64,000 nucleotides of DNA from Azoarcus olearius (GCF_001682385.1 NZ_CP016210.1:3844001-3908000), one strand, 5' to 3'; shown: positions 1-10,688, counted from the stretch's first letter. A program made the numbers and translations. The notes: a model not told the origin generated them from the sequence alone.

Positions 1-513
1 CACCAGGCCGCCCTTGTCGGTGCGGTACTGGACCTGACCGGCCTTGGCGTTCTTCACCGCGGTGGTCACGTCCATCGTGACGGTACCGACCTTCGGGTTC
101 GGCATCAGGCCGCGCGGACCGAGGATCTGGCCGAGCTGACCGACAACGCGCATGGCGTCCGGAGTGGCGATGCAGAGGTCGAAGTCGATGGTGCCGCCCT
201 TGACCTGCTCGGCGAGATCGTCAAAACCGACCACATCGGCACCCGCGGCGCGGGCCGCCTCGGCCTTGTCGCCCTGGGCGAACACCGCCACGCGAACGGT
301 CTTGCCGGTGCCGGCGGGCAGCACGACGGAGCCGCGGACCACCTGATCGGACTTACGCGCGTCGACGCCGAGATTCACGGCGACGTCGATGGATTCGTCA
401 AACTTGGCAGTGGCGCATTCCTTCACCAGCGCCAGCGCTTCCGCGACCGGGTAGATGCGGTTGCGGTCGACCTTGGCGCGGAGCGCCTGAACACGCTTGG
501 AAATCTTGGCCAT
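1..513 (-). CDS. rplA: 50S ribosomal protein L1 (3' part outside window)
   Basis: Ribosomal protein L1 binds 23S rRNA at the L1 stalk and represses its own operon by binding the mRNA. The first 171 codons are visible and the reading frame runs off the left edge, so the C-terminal quarter or so is missing. The protein starts [11 protein letters not shown] and contains the typical L1 stretches [35 protein letters not shown] and the final visible [11 protein letters not shown]. Its ATG lies two bases after the rplK stop codon, so the two genes are co-translated as in other proteobacteria. Identification is certain; only the end is unseen. Confidence 0.97.
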   Translation of the reverse strand, partial: MAKISKRVQALRAKVDRNRIYPVAEALALVKECATAKFDESIDVAVNLGVDARKSDQVVRGSVVLPAGTGKTVRVAVFAQGDKAEAARAAGADVVGFDDLAEQVKGGTIDFDLCIATPDAMRVVGQLGQILGPRGLMPNPKVGTVTMDVTTAVKNAKAGQVQYRTDKGGLV

Positions 514-515
514 GA

Positions 516-947
516 TTACAGACCCTCCACGGTGATGCCCATGCTGCGGGCGGAACCGGCGATCGTACGCACGGCGGCTTCCATATCGGCAGCGGTGAGG
601 TCAGGCATCTTGGTCTTGGCGATTTCCTCGACCTGGGCGCGCGAGATCGAGCCGACCTTGTCGGTATGGGGCTTCGGAGAGCCCTTCTGGATGCCAGCCG
701 CCTTCTTGATCAGAATGGTCGCCGGCGGCGTCTTCATGATGAAGGTGAAGCTCTTGTCGGCAAACGCGGTGATCACCACCGGAATCGGCAGACCAGGCTC
801 CAAGCCCTGAGTCTTGGCATTGAAGGCCTTGCAGAATTCCATGATGTTCAGACCGCGCTGACCCAGCGCCGGACCGATCGGGGGGCTGGGGTTGGCCTTG
901 CCCGCCGGCACCTGCAGCTTGATGTAACCGATAATCTTCTTTGCCAT
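516..947 (-). CDS. rplK: 50S ribosomal protein L11
   Basis: L11 forms the GTPase-associated centre with 23S rRNA and is needed for translation-factor turnover and RelA sensing. The 143-residue product has the usual length. It shows the N-terminal Pro-rich loop ([20 protein letters not shown], about residues 10-29) and the C-terminal RNA-binding domain ending [11 protein letters not shown]. It sits between nusG and rplA in the conserved secE-nusG-rplKAJL-rpoBC order. About 100 bases separate it from nusG, and that gap holds a stable hairpin which may act as an attenuator or processing site. Confidence 0.98.
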   Translation of the reverse strand: MAKKIIGYIKLQVPAGKANPSPPIGPALGQRGLNIMEFCKAFNAKTQGLEPGLPIPVVITAFADKSFTFIMKTPPATILIKKAAGIQKGSPKPHTDKVGSISRAQVEEIAKTKMPDLTAADMEAAVRTIAGSARSMGITVEGL

Positions 948-1023
948 TTAGGCTGACTCCTGAGTTGAGTACAAGCGCACCGGAAATCCGGCGCTCCTCG
1001 TAATGCCCGCGTGAACGGGCAAA

Positions 1024-1044
1024 GGCGGGTGCAGCGCACCCGCC
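1024..1044 (-). promoter_or_regulatory. GC-rich hairpin between nusG and rplK
   Basis: A 9-bp perfect inverted repeat (GGCGGGTGC / GCACCCGCC) around a 3-base loop lies just downstream of the nusG stop and about 75 bases before rplK. Only a short TTT follows it on the minus strand, so it is a weak terminator at best. It could be a partial terminator, attenuator or RNA-processing site separating secE-nusG from the rplKA transcript. The structure is seen; the role is inference. Confidence 0.4.
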
Positions 1045-1051
1045 CTATCAC

Positions 1052-1585
1052 TCAAGTCTTTTCGACTTGAGCGAAATCCAGTTCTACCGGCGTCGCGCGA
1101 CCGAAGATGGTCACCGACACCCGCAGCTTGCTCTTTTCGTAGTTCACGTCTTCAACCGAACCATGGAAGTCGGTGAAAGGGCCTTCCTTCACGCGCACCA
1201 CTTCGCCGGTTTCGAACAACACCTTGGGACGCGGCTTGTCGACGCCTTCCTGCATCTGCTGCATGATCTTCTCGACTTCCTTTTCGGAAATCGGAGTTGG
1301 CTTGTTGGCAGTACCGCCGACAAAACCGGTGACCTTGGGCGTCGATTTGACGAGGTGCCAGGACTCGTCGTTCATTTCCATTTCGACGAGCACGTAGCCG
1401 GGGAAGAACTTGCGTTCAGAAATGCTCTTCTGCCCGCCTTTCATCTCGATTACTTCCTCGACAGGCACGAGGATCTGACCGAACGCATCCTGCATGCCGG
1501 CGCGATTGATGCGGTCGACCAGCGCACGCTGCACGGACTTCTCGAAGCCCGAATACGCATGCACGACATACCAGCGCTTCGTCAT
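1052..1585 (-). CDS. nusG: Transcription termination/antitermination factor NusG
   Basis: NusG binds RNA polymerase at the clamp helices, raises processivity and links polymerase to Rho or to ribosomal protein S10. The 177-residue product begins [18 protein letters not shown], the usual NusG N-terminus. It contains the NGN domain (to about residue 115, including [12 protein letters not shown]) and a KOW domain near the end ([25 protein letters not shown]). A second in-frame ATG two codons upstream (1591) overlaps the secE stop as ATGATCATG, so the start could be either. The secE-nusG junction implies translational coupling. Confidence 0.97.
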   Translation of the reverse strand: MTKRWYVVHAYSGFEKSVQRALVDRINRAGMQDAFGQILVPVEEVIEMKGGQKSISERKFFPGYVLVEMEMNDESWHLVKSTPKVTGFVGGTANKPTPISEKEVEKIMQQMQEGVDKPRPKVLFETGEVVRVKEGPFTDFHGSVEDVNYEKSKLRVSVTIFGRATPVELDFAQVEKT

Positions 1586-1587
1586 GA

Positions 1588-1935
1588 TCATTTCCAGCCC
1601 AGAATCAGGTCGTACAACACCCACTCCAGGCTCTTGTCCGTCAGCCAGAGAAAGATCGCCATCACGACAACGAAGGCGAACACCATACCGGTGGTCTGCA
1701 CCGTTTCCTTGCGGCTCGGCCAGACAACCTTTTTCGTCTCGACCACGGCCTCGCGTGCGAACTCGGCGAAGCGGCGGCCCGGCTCGGAAAACCAGGCAAC
1801 CGTGACGCCTGCAGCAAGACCGGCGAGCACGGAAAGCACACGCAGAACCAGCGCCTGATCGGACAGCAGGTAAAAGCCGACCACGCCGGCTGCAACCAAA
1901 AAGATCGCCAGCGCAACCTTCAACTTATCGGCCAT
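1588..1935 (-). CDS. secE: Preprotein translocase subunit SecE
   Basis: SecE is the essential clamp subunit of the SecYEG inner-membrane protein channel. The 115-residue product has the enterobacterial-type three-segment layout: two N-terminal hydrophobic segments (about residues 5-45, [18 protein letters not shown] and [16 protein letters not shown]) and the conserved C-terminal amphipathic helix plus membrane segment. The latter carries the SecE signature [16 protein letters not shown] start it at ATG 1935 (MADKLKV); longer starts would read back into the tRNA-Trp gene. It lies 24 bases after tRNA-Trp and is coupled to nusG. Confidence 0.96.
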   Translation of the reverse strand: MADKLKVALAIFLVAAGVVGFYLLSDQALVLRVLSVLAGLAAGVTVAWFSEPGRRFAEFAREAVVETKKVVWPSRKETVQTTGMVFAFVVVMAIFLWLTDKSLEWVLYDLILGWK

Positions 1936-1959
1936 CTGGGTCGTGACTTCCGGAAAGTA

Positions 1960-2035
1960 TGGCAGGGGCAGAGGGAATCGAACCCCCAACCTTCGGTTTT
2001 GGAGACCGACGCTCTGCCAATTGAGCTATGCCCCT
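1960..2035 (-). tRNA. tRNA-Trp (anticodon CCA)
   Basis: A complete 76-base cloverleaf reads AGGGGCATAGCTCAATTGGC at the 5' end, with anticodon loop CTCCAAA in a GTCGG stem and the T-loop GGTTCGATTCC. The 3' CCA is encoded (bases 1960-1962). It sits between tuf and secE, a position common in betaproteobacteria. Confidence 0.97.
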
Positions 2036-2060
2036 GCGGCAGAGACTACAAAGCGCACCC

Positions 2061-3251
<1,191 letters not shown>

Positions 3252-3324
3252 ATCGACACCTTTTAATCAGAATCAGAAATCCCAGGGACGAACCCGGAAC
3301 CGCACGCCTGACGCGGCATAAGAA

Positions 3325-3399
<75 letters not shown>

Positions 3400-3420
3400 A
3401 CTGCACACAACAACGCAACC

Positions 3421-3494
3421 TGGAGCGGGTGAAGGGAATCGAACCCTCGTCGTAAGCTTGGAAGGCTTCTGCTCTACCATTGAGCTACACCCGC
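3421..3494 (-). tRNA. tRNA-Gly (anticodon TCC)
   Basis: A 74-base cloverleaf with acceptor stem GCGGGTG / CACCCGC, anticodon loop CTTCCAA (anticodon TCC), T-loop GGTTCGATTCC and encoded CCA (3421-3423). It lies between tRNA-Tyr and tRNA-Thr. Confidence 0.97.
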
Positions 3495-3578
3495 CCGCGC
3501 ATGCCAAAACACCTGACACCGACTCGCAGCCGACTCGCATCTACCGCCGCGTGGCGCGCTAGGCACACACGCAAAAAC

Positions 3579-3664
<86 letters not shown>

Positions 3665-3679
3665 TGCGAGAAGCGCCGC

Positions 3680-3708
3680 ACTATAGAGGCGTTCCAAACG
3701 GCTGTCAA
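3680..3708 (-). promoter_or_regulatory. Consensus sigma-70 promoter for the tRNA-tuf-secE-nusG cluster
   Basis: On the minus strand a perfect -35 box TTGACA (3708-3703) is followed by a 17-base spacer and the near-perfect -10 box TATAGT (3685-3680). It sits 16 bases before the 5' end of tRNA-Tyr. The GC-rich stretch just after the -10 box (GCGGCGC) resembles a stringent discriminator, as expected for a growth-rate-controlled stable RNA operon. Confidence 0.85.
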
Positions 3709-3821
3709 ACACTTTGTGCAATTTCCCGCGAACAGCGCCCGCTTGGGCGCTGGCCCGCGCGCGGGCGGTCGCCCACAATGCACCACCATCCCAGATAACA
3801 ACGATATCCAGGAGACGACAG

Positions 3822-5231
3822 ATGACACAGCAGGCCCCCGCGAACGCCGCGCTCCCCGAGGCGCTGGACACCGAACTCCAGACGAAATTCGGCAGCCGCT
3901 ACACCACCTCGGGCGGTGTTCGCGCCCACCATGGGCACGACGAGTCGCATTTCCCGGACGCGCCGCCCCAGGCGGTGCTGTTTCCCCACACCACCGAGGA
4001 GGTTGCGGAGGTGGTAATGCGGTGCGCGCAGTACGGCGTTCCGCTGATCCCCTACGGCGCCGGGACGTCGCTGGAGGGACACGTCCTCGCGATCCGCGGC
4101 GGGATCTGCCTCGACTTCAGCGAAATGAACAAGGTGCTGGCGATTCGCGCCGAGGACATGGACGTGGTCGTACAGCCGGGCGTCACCCGCAAGCAGCTCA
4201 ATGCCGCGCTTCACGGCAGCGGCCTGTTCTTCCCGATCGACCCCGGCGCCGATGCCAGCCTTGGCGGCATGGCCGCGACGCGGGCGTCGGGAACCAACGC
4301 GGTCCGCTACGGCACGATGCGCGATAACGTGCTGGGCCTCACGGCGGTGATGGCGGACGGCAGCATCGTTCGCACCGGAGGACGGGCCCGCAAGTCTTCC
4401 GCCGGTTACGACCTCACACGTCTTCTGATCGGCTCGGAAGGCACGCTCGGCATCATCACCGAACTGACGGTACGCCTTCACCCGCTGCCGGAAGCGGTTT
4501 CCAGCGCCGTGTGCGCCTTCCCCGACGTGGATAGCGCCGTTCGTACCGTCATCGCTACCATCCAGCTCGGTGTTCCGGTCGCGCGGATCGAACTGCTCGA
4601 CGCGCTGACGGTGAGCGCGGTCAATCGCTACAGCAAGACCACCCTGCGCGAAGCGCCGATGCTGTTCTTCGAGTTTCACGGCTCGCCTACCGGGGTCGAG
4701 GAGCAAGCCGGGATCGTGCAGACGCTGGCGCACGACCACGGCGGACTCGACTTCGAGTGGGCAAGCCGCCCCGAGGAGCGCAGCCGACTGTGGGCGGCCC
4801 GCCACGACGTCTATTTCGCCAGCCTCAATCTTCGCCCCGGCAGCCGCGGCATCACTTCGGACGTGTGCGTGCCGATCTCGCGGCTGGCTGAGTGCGTCGC
4901 CGGCACGCGCGACGACATCGCGGCCTCCGGCTTCATCGCGCCCATCGTCGGACATGTGGGTGACGGCAACTTCCACACCATCATCCTCGTCGATCCGGAC
5001 GACCCGGCCGAGATCGAACATGCGGAAGCGCTCAACCACCGCATCGTCGAGCGCGCACTGGCGCTAGGCGGCACCTGCACCGGCGAGCACGGCGTGGGGA
5101 TGGGCAAGCAGCACTTCCTTGCCGCGGAGCACGGCGAAAACGCGGTTCGCACGATGAGACTGATCAAGCAGGCGCTCGACCCGCACAATTTGTTGAATCC
5201 AGGCAAGGTGGTGCCGTGGCCTGCGGATTGA
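3822..5231 (+). CDS. FAD-linked oxidase, D-lactate/glycolate dehydrogenase (GlcD/LDHD) family
   Basis: The 469-residue protein belongs to the VAO-type flavoprotein family that oxidises D-2-hydroxy acids such as D-lactate or glycolate and passes electrons to cytochrome or quinone. The PCMH FAD-binding domain covers about residues 45-225 (LIPYGAGTSLEGHV; GADASLGGMAATRASGTNAV, the pyrophosphate loop; SEGTLGIITELTVRLHP). The FAD-oxidase C-terminal domain carries HVGDGNFH and the final GTCTGEHGVGMGK. The ATG at 3822 follows AGGAGACGACAG, a good ribosome-binding site. The length matches single-subunit cytochrome-type D-lactate dehydrogenases better than GlcD, but the substrate cannot be fixed from sequence. 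The gene is divergent from the tRNA-tuf cluster. Confidence 0.85.
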   Translation: MTQQAPANAALPEALDTELQTKFGSRYTTSGGVRAHHGHDESHFPDAPPQAVLFPHTTEEVAEVVMRCAQYGVPLIPYGAGTSLEGHVLAIRGGICLDFSEMNKVLAIRAEDMDVVVQPGVTRKQLNAALHGSGLFFPIDPGADASLGGMAATRASGTNAVRYGTMRDNVLGLTAVMADGSIVRTGGRARKSSAGYDLTRLLIGSEGTLGIITELTVRLHPLPEAVSSAVCAFPDVDSAVRTVIATIQLGVPVARIELLDALTVSAVNRYSKTTLREAPMLFFEFHGSPTGVEEQAGIVQTLAHDHGGLDFEWASRPEERSRLWAARHDVYFASLNLRPGSRGITSDVCVPISRLAECVAGTRDDIAASGFIAPIVGHVGDGNFHTIILVDPDDPAEIEHAEALNHRIVERALALGGTCTGEHGVGMGKQHFLAAEHGENAVRTMRLIKQALDPHNLLNPGKVVPWPAD

Positions 5232-5407
5232 ACGAACCCGCGCTGGCTTAGGGTATCCAAGGATTGAGCCGTCGCCCGCAGGCGACCACGATGTTGCCGG
5301 CTTCGCCGTATTCGCCGCGGAGCCGTCGCGCGAGGACTGCGCGATGCGCCCACAAGGCGCAGCAGTAGCACCCAAAAACACGATTTTTGTGGAGCAAGGA
5401 GACATCC

Positions 5408-8400
5408 ATGGCCGAAGCCGATCCCCGGGCGTACCCGCCCGCGCCGACGTCCGCAGCTGCCGGAGGCGCGCATCCCGCTCCTGAGGCGCAGCGGCCGCTC
5501 GGCAATCTCGACGACAGATACACGCTGGTGAGTGGGCGGGTATACCTCTCGGGCTACCAGGCGCTGGTCCGCTTGCTGATGATCCAGTCCGAACGCGACG
5601 CGGCAGCCGGTCTGCACACCGCGGGCTTCGTTTCCGGCTATCGCGGTTCGCCGCTCGGCGGCCTCGATCAGACGCTGTGGAAGGCAAAGCAGCACCTCGC
5701 CGCCCACGACATCGTTTTTCAGCCGGGAGTCAATGAAGACCTCGCCGCCACCGCGGTGTGGGGGTCGCAACAGGTCAATCTGTCGCCGCAGGCGCGGTAC
5801 GACGGCGTGTTCGCGATGTGGTACGGCAAGGGGCCGGGCGTTGACCGTTGCGGCGACGTGTTCCGCCACGCCAACGCCGCCGGCAGCGCCCGCTTCGGCG
5901 GCGTGCTGGTCATCGCAGGCGACGACCACGCCGCTAAGTCATCCACGCTGCCGCACCAGACGGATCACTTCTTCAAGTCGATGATGATGCCGGTGCTGGC
6001 CCCGGCAGGCGTGCAGGAGTACATCGATTTCGGCGTGCACGGCTACGCGCTGTCGCGCTACTCGGGTTGCTGGGTGGCCTTCAAGGCGCTGGCCGACACG
6101 GTGGAAACCTCCGCTTCGGTCGATGTCGATCCGCAGCGCGTGCAGGTGGCGATCCCAACAGACTTCCCGCTGCCCCCGGACGGTCTCAACATCCGCTGGC
6201 CGGATCCGCCGCTGGTGCAGGAAAAGCGCCTGCTGCACTTCAAGCTCTATGCTGCGCTCGCTTACGCGCGCGCCAACCGGCTCAACCGGGTGGTGATCGA
6301 TTCGCCGGCGCCGCGACTGGGCATCATCACTTCCGGCAAGAGCTATCTCGACGTGCGCCAGGCCTTCGACGACCTCGGCATCGACGACGCCCTGGCCGCC
6401 GAGATCGGCATCCGGCTCTACAAGGTCGGCATGGTGTGGCCTCTGGAATCCGACGGGGTGCGTCAGTTCGCCGAAGGCCTCGACGAAATCCTCGTGGTGG
6501 AGGAAAAGCGCCAACTGCTCGAATACCAGTTGAAGGAAGAGCTGTACAACTGGCGCGAGGACGTGCGGCCGCGGGTGATCGGCAAGTTCGACGAGAAGGG
6601 CGAATGGGCCCGCATCGCACGCGGCGACGGCACCATAGACCACGGTGACTGGCTGCTGCCGGCCGCCGGCGAACTGAACCCGGCGCTGATCGCCCGGGTA
6701 ATCGCCGGTCGCATCGAACGCTTCTTCGTGTCCGAGCGCATCCGCGCGCGGCTCGCCTTCCTCGAAGCCAAGGACCACACCCTCGCCCAGCGCGTGTTCT
6801 CGATCGACCGCGTGCCGACCTTCTGCTCCGGCTGCCCGCACAACACCTCCACCCGCGTGCCGGAAGGCAGCCGCGCAATGGCGGGCATCGGCTGTCACTA
6901 CATGGTCACCTGGATGCCCGACCGGCGCACCGGCACCTTCACCCAGATGGGCGGCGAGGGCGTGCCGTGGGTGGGGCAGGCGCCCTTTACCCACGAGCGG
7001 CACATCTTTGCCAACCTGGGCGACGGCACTTACTTCCACTCCGGATTGCTGGCGATCCGCCAGGCGGTGGCCGCCGGGGTCAATATCACCTACAAGATCC
7101 TGTTCAACGACGCCGTGGCGATGACCGGAGGCCAGCCGGTGGAGGGTGGGCTGACCGTACCGAAGATCGTGCGCCAGTTGCAGGCCGAGGGGGTGCATAA
7201 CATCGTCGTCGTCACCGACGGCACCGAACGCGGCTACGGGGCGGCCGATCTCCCGCACGTGCCGATCCGCCATCGCGATGAACTCGATGCAATCCAGCGT
7301 GAGTTGCGCGAGTCTGGCGGCGTCACCGCGCTGATCTACGACCAGACCTGCGCAGCGGAAAAGCGCCGCCGCCGCAAGCGCGGCGCCTTCCCCGACCCGG
7401 CCCGGCGGGTATTCATCAACGAGGCCGTGTGCGAAGGCTGCGGCGACTGCGGGGTACAGTCAAACTGCATGTCCATCCTCCCGGTGGAAACGGAATTCGG
7501 CCGCAAGCGGGCAATCGATCAATCGTCCTGCAACAAGGACTATTCCTGCCTCAACGGGTTCTGCCCCTCCTTCATCACGGTGGAAGGCGGCAGGCCGCGC
7601 AAGGGCCAGGCGCTGGAAACCGACGAAAGCCGCTTCGGCGAGTTGCCGCCGCCGCGGCTACCCACCACTGAAACACCCTTCGGCATCCTGGTTACCGGCG
7701 TGGGCGGCACCGGCGTCGTCACGATCGGTGCCCTCATCGGCATGGCAGCGCATCTGGACGGCAAGGGCGTCACCGTGCTCGACATGACCGGCCTCGCGCA
7801 GAAGGGCGGCTCGGTATTCAGTCACATCCGCATCGCCGAGCGCCCCGAAGACCTACATGCGGTACGGATCGCCGCCGGCGAAGCCGACGCCGTGATCGGG
7901 GGCGACATCATCGTCAGCGCGAGCGTGGAGGCCCTGGGCAAGATGTCCGCCGAGCGCACGCGCGCCGTCGTCAATCTCGCAGAGACGCCGACCTCCGACT
8001 TCGCCCGCAACCCCGACTGGCGTTTTCCGCTCGACCAGATGAAGACCGCGATCGGCGAGGCCACCCGGCCGGGCGGCGTGGATTTCATCGACGCCCAGTC
8101 CATCGCCACCCGGCTGCTCGGCGACGCCATCGCCACCAATCTTTTCCTGCTGGGCTACGCGTGGCAGAAGGGTCTCGTGCCGGTGCGCCTTGAAGCGTTG
8201 ATGCAGGCGATCACCCTCAACGGCGTCGCCCTGGCCTTGAACCGCAAGGCTTTTCTGTGGGGGCGTCGCGCCGCACACGACCCCGCCGCGGTGCTCGCGC
8301 TGGCGCATCCCGCGCCGCCCGTGCGCCTGCATCCACCGACGCTGGACGAAGTCGTCAGTATCCGGGCGAACTTCCTCAGCGCCTATCAGGACGCCGCCTA

Positions 8401-9004
8401 CGCCGACCGCTACCGCCGCCTGGTGAGTCAGGTGCGGGAACAGGAAGCGCGCGCGGTCTCGCCCGCCAGCACCCGCCTCGCCGAGGCCGTTGCGCGCAAC
8501 TATTTCAAGTTGCTTGCCTACAAAGACGAGTACGAGGTGGCGCGCCTTTACGTGGATCCGGCCTTCTGGGCCCGGGTCGACGAAACCTTCGAGGGCGATT
8601 ACGAGGTTCGCTTCCACCTCGCGCCGCCGTTCCTCGCCCGGCTCGATCCGCGCACCGGGCGGATCCCCAAGAAGGCGTTCGGCGCGGCGATGCTGCACGT
8701 GTTCCGTTGGCTCGCACGTCTGCGCCGGGTGCGCGGCACCCGCTGGGACATCTTCGGCTACACCGCGGAACGCCGCGCCGAGCGCGCGTTGATCACACAG
8801 TACGAAGCGGACGTCGCCGAACTGCTGGCATCCCTTTCCGAACCCCGGCTTGCGCTCGCGGTGGACATCGCCGGCATTCCTGACGCCATCCGCGGCTTCG
8901 GCCCCATCAAGGCCCGCAATATGGAGGAAGCCGCGCGGCGGCGTGCCGCGCTCCTCGCCACTTGGCGCGGGGCTGAACGAGATCTGGGGCGCAGCGCCGC
9001 GTAA
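5408..9004 (+). CDS. Indolepyruvate:ferredoxin oxidoreductase, fused alpha-beta
   Basis: This large 1198-residue enzyme oxidatively decarboxylates aryl-2-oxoacids (indolepyruvate, phenylpyruvate) to aryl-acetyl-CoA while reducing ferredoxin. The order of parts is: pyrimidine-binding domain (GYRGSPLGGLDQ near residue 75), TPP-binding domain (ANLGDGTYFHSG; FNDAVAMTGGQP), a ferredoxin-like [4Fe-4S] segment around residues 674-715 (CEGCGDCGVQSNC, then CNKDYSCLNGFC), the gamma-type domain (GILVTGVGGTGVVTIG; GLAQKGGSVFSHIRIAE) and a long C-terminal extension typical of the fused proteobacterial form. ATG 5408 follows AAGGAG. In this lineage it probably feeds phenylalanine or tryptophan breakdown through phenylacetyl-CoA. 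Confidence 0.92.
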   Translation: MAEADPRAYPPAPTSAAAGGAHPAPEAQRPLGNLDDRYTLVSGRVYLSGYQALVRLLMIQSERDAAAGLHTAGFVSGYRGSPLGGLDQTLWKAKQHLAAHDIVFQPGVNEDLAATAVWGSQQVNLSPQARYDGVFAMWYGKGPGVDRCGDVFRHANAAGSARFGGVLVIAGDDHAAKSSTLPHQTDHFFKSMMMPVLAPAGVQEYIDFGVHGYALSRYSGCWVAFKALADTVETSASVDVDPQRVQVAIPTDFPLPPDGLNIRWPDPPLVQEKRLLHFKLYAALAYARANRLNRVVIDSPAPRLGIITSGKSYLDVRQAFDDLGIDDALAAEIGIRLYKVGMVWPLESDGVRQFAEGLDEILVVEEKRQLLEYQLKEELYNWREDVRPRVIGKFDEKGEWARIARGDGTIDHGDWLLPAAGELNPALIARVIAGRIERFFVSERIRARLAFLEAKDHTLAQRVFSIDRVPTFCSGCPHNTSTRVPEGSRAMAGIGCHYMVTWMPDRRTGTFTQMGGEGVPWVGQAPFTHERHIFANLGDGTYFHSGLLAIRQAVAAGVNITYKILFNDAVAMTGGQPVEGGLTVPKIVRQLQAEGVHNIVVVTDGTERGYGAADLPHVPIRHRDELDAIQRELRESGGVTALIYDQTCAAEKRRRRKRGAFPDPARRVFINEAVCEGCGDCGVQSNCMSILPVETEFGRKRAIDQSSCNKDYSCLNGFCPSFITVEGGRPRKGQALETDESRFGELPPPRLPTTETPFGILVTGVGGTGVVTIGALIGMAAHLDGKGVTVLDMTGLAQKGGSVFSHIRIAERPEDLHAVRIAAGEADAVIGGDIIVSASVEALGKMSAERTRAVVNLAETPTSDFARNPDWRFPLDQMKTAIGEATRPGGVDFIDAQSIATRLLGDAIATNLFLLGYAWQKGLVPVRLEALMQAITLNGVALALNRKAFLWGRRAAHDPAAVLALAHPAPPVRLHPPTLDEVVSIRANFLSAYQDAAYADRYRRLVSQVREQEARAVSPASTRLAEAVARNYFKLLAYKDEYEVARLYVDPAFWARVDETFEGDYEVRFHLAPPFLARLDPRTGRIPKKAFGAAMLHVFRWLARLRRVRGTRWDIFGYTAERRAERALITQYEADVAELLASLSEPRLALAVDIAGIPDAIRGFGPIKARNMEEAARRRAALLATWRGAERDLGRSAA

Positions 9005-9056
9005 CTCGCCCCGGCTTGGGCCCGGTCGATAACGTTAAGATGCGGCTCCGCCCCAC

Positions 9057-9836
9057 TTGCCGCTCCTGCCCGTGCTCGCAGCCCTCCCCCCCGAGCTCAA
9101 GGCGCTGATCGCCCAGGCGGGCGGCGCCGTGTTCGCCATCCTTGCCGCCCGCAGCGGCGTTTTCCCCGCCGGCCTGTGGTCGTTCGTCATGTGCCAGGCC
9201 ACGGGTGCCGCGCTGCTCGCGGTCATGCTGCACAGCGCGCGCTGGTGGGTGCCGATTCACCTCGTCTTCCTGCCTGCGCTCGTCGCCGCGCGCGGCCTTG
9301 GCCTCCCGCCGTGGCTCTACCTCGCGGTGTTCCTGGTGCTGCTTGCGTTCTACTGGACGAGCTTTCGCACCCAGGCGCCGCTGTTCCTGACCAATCGCCG
9401 CACCGTCGCGGCAGTCGCAGCCATCCTGCCGGCCACCCCCTTGAGCCTGCTCGACGTCGGTAGCGGGACGGGATCGCTAGTGCGGCCGCTCGCCCGCCTG
9501 CGCCCGGACAGCCGCTTCTGCGGGGTGGAAACGGCGCCCGGCCCATGGCTGCTCGGCCGCCTGCTCGGCGCACGCCTGCACAATCTGGAATGGCTGCGGG
9601 GCGACCTTTTCGCCCTCCCATGGGGCGACTACGATGTGGTGTACGCGTTTCTGTCGCCTGCGCCGATGCCCGAGGTGTGGCGCAAAGCGTGCGCCGAGCT
9701 GCGCCCCGGTGCGCTGTTGCTGAGCAACAGCTTTGCGGTGCCAGGGCGAAAGGCAGACCTCGCGGTGGAAATCGGCGACGCGCGCGGGACCGTCGTCTAT
9801 GGCTATCGGATTCGCCCGCGAGAAGCCGCGAATTAG
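9057..9836 (+). CDS. Membrane-anchored class I SAM-dependent methyltransferase
   Basis: The N-terminal 100 residues contain three to four hydrophobic segments. The soluble C-terminal domain has the class I methyltransferase glycine motif (LLDVGSGTGSLVRPLARL, about residues 124-141), an acidic residue at the end of strand 2 (FCGVETAP) and a DVVYAFLSP strand-4 motif. No substrate is evident. The start is uncertain: no ATG is in frame, TTG 9057 and GTG 9072 are both possible, and no strong ribosome-binding site is seen. The gene stands between the oxidoreductase and a ParA-like gene on the same strand, with no clear link to either. It could be a protein or lipid methyltransferase acting at the membrane. 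Confidence 0.7.
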   Translation: MPLLPVLAALPPELKALIAQAGGAVFAILAARSGVFPAGLWSFVMCQATGAALLAVMLHSARWWVPIHLVFLPALVAARGLGLPPWLYLAVFLVLLAFYWTSFRTQAPLFLTNRRTVAAVAAILPATPLSLLDVGSGTGSLVRPLARLRPDSRFCGVETAPGPWLLGRLLGARLHNLEWLRGDLFALPWGDYDVVYAFLSPAPMPEVWRKACAELRPGALLLSNSFAVPGRKADLAVEIGDARGTVVYGYRIRPREAAN

Positions 9837-9932
9837 CGCCACGAAGCGCCCTTATTCCACCCCTTGCAGGCAGCCGGCGGGCGCAATAATGCACTCATGC
9901 GGTATCACCACCGCGCGTTGAGGACAGGATTC

Positions 9933-10637
9933 ATGGCTGAGATCATTTGCGTGATCGGCAACAAGGGCGGCACCGGCAAGACGACCCTTTCGCACATGCT
10001 GTGCCAGGGGCTTGGATTGCTGGGCCAGCGTTCCGCCTGCGTACTGACCGACACTTCCCGCGAACCGCTGACCCCCGAGGGTCGGCGCTACATCACTGCC
10101 GACGCGCGCACCCGCGACGCGCTGACCAAGGTGGTGGACAAGCTGCGCACGCTAGAAGACTGGGTCGGCGTCATCGACGGCGGCGGCAACCGGACCGAAA
10201 TGGACCGCAAGCTCTACGCGCTGTCCGACATCGTGCTGCTGCCTTTCCGCGAATCGCACGAGGACATCCGGACGGTGCTGCGCGACCTCGAGATGTTTCC
10301 ACGCGCATACGCGGTCCCCTCCCAGTGGCCCAGCAACGCATGGCAGCGGGAAGCGGCCGACCGCAACGTCGCGCAACTGATGGGCGCTTTCCGCCACCGC
10401 ATCCTGAAGCCGGTGGGCGCGCTGTCATCTTCGAAGATGCTGCTGCAAAAGCAGGTGCCGGAACAACTGCCCACGCCGCTTGCGAACGCTTGCCGTTCGC
10501 TCGCGCGCCAGGTTCTGTCAGTGCTGGAGATCGATTTTGCCGACGCCCGCGACGCGGTCGACGACTACATCGACGTGGAAGAAAAGCTGTCGCCGGCCGA
10601 CATGCCGATGCGGCTGGGACAGAGTCGCTCGCACTAG
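9933..10637 (+). CDS. Solitary ParA/MinD-family P-loop ATPase
   Basis: A 234-residue SIMIBI-class ATPase with a deviant Walker A box KGGTGKT at residues 11-17 and a Walker-B-like VGVIDGGGN near residue 78. ParA relatives position plasmids, chromosomes, chemoreceptor arrays or pili. No ParB, parS site or other partner gene is adjacent, so the cargo is unknown. The shortened N-terminus lacks a DNA-binding domain. ATG 9933 is preceded by GAGGACAGGATTC. The C-terminal tail (DYIDVEEKLSPADMP) is acidic. Family assignment is firm; the role is open. Confidence 0.8.
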   Translation: MAEIICVIGNKGGTGKTTLSHMLCQGLGLLGQRSACVLTDTSREPLTPEGRRYITADARTRDALTKVVDKLRTLEDWVGVIDGGGNRTEMDRKLYALSDIVLLPFRESHEDIRTVLRDLEMFPRAYAVPSQWPSNAWQREAADRNVAQLMGAFRHRILKPVGALSSSKMLLQKQVPEQLPTPLANACRSLARQVLSVLEIDFADARDAVDDYIDVEEKLSPADMPMRLGQSRSH

Positions 10638-10651
10638 AAACAGAACAGGGG

Positions 10652-10685
10652 AAAAACCGCCCCGGTAGTGACGCCGGGAACGGTT
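10652..10685 (-). terminator. Rho-independent terminator after the LuxR-type regulator
   Basis: Read on the minus strand, an interrupted inverted repeat (AACCG..CCCGG / CCGGG.CGGTT) is followed by a short T run, directly after the stop of the response regulator. The gene on the other strand ends just before it, so it may serve both. Confidence 0.5.
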
Positions 10686-10688
10686 CGC

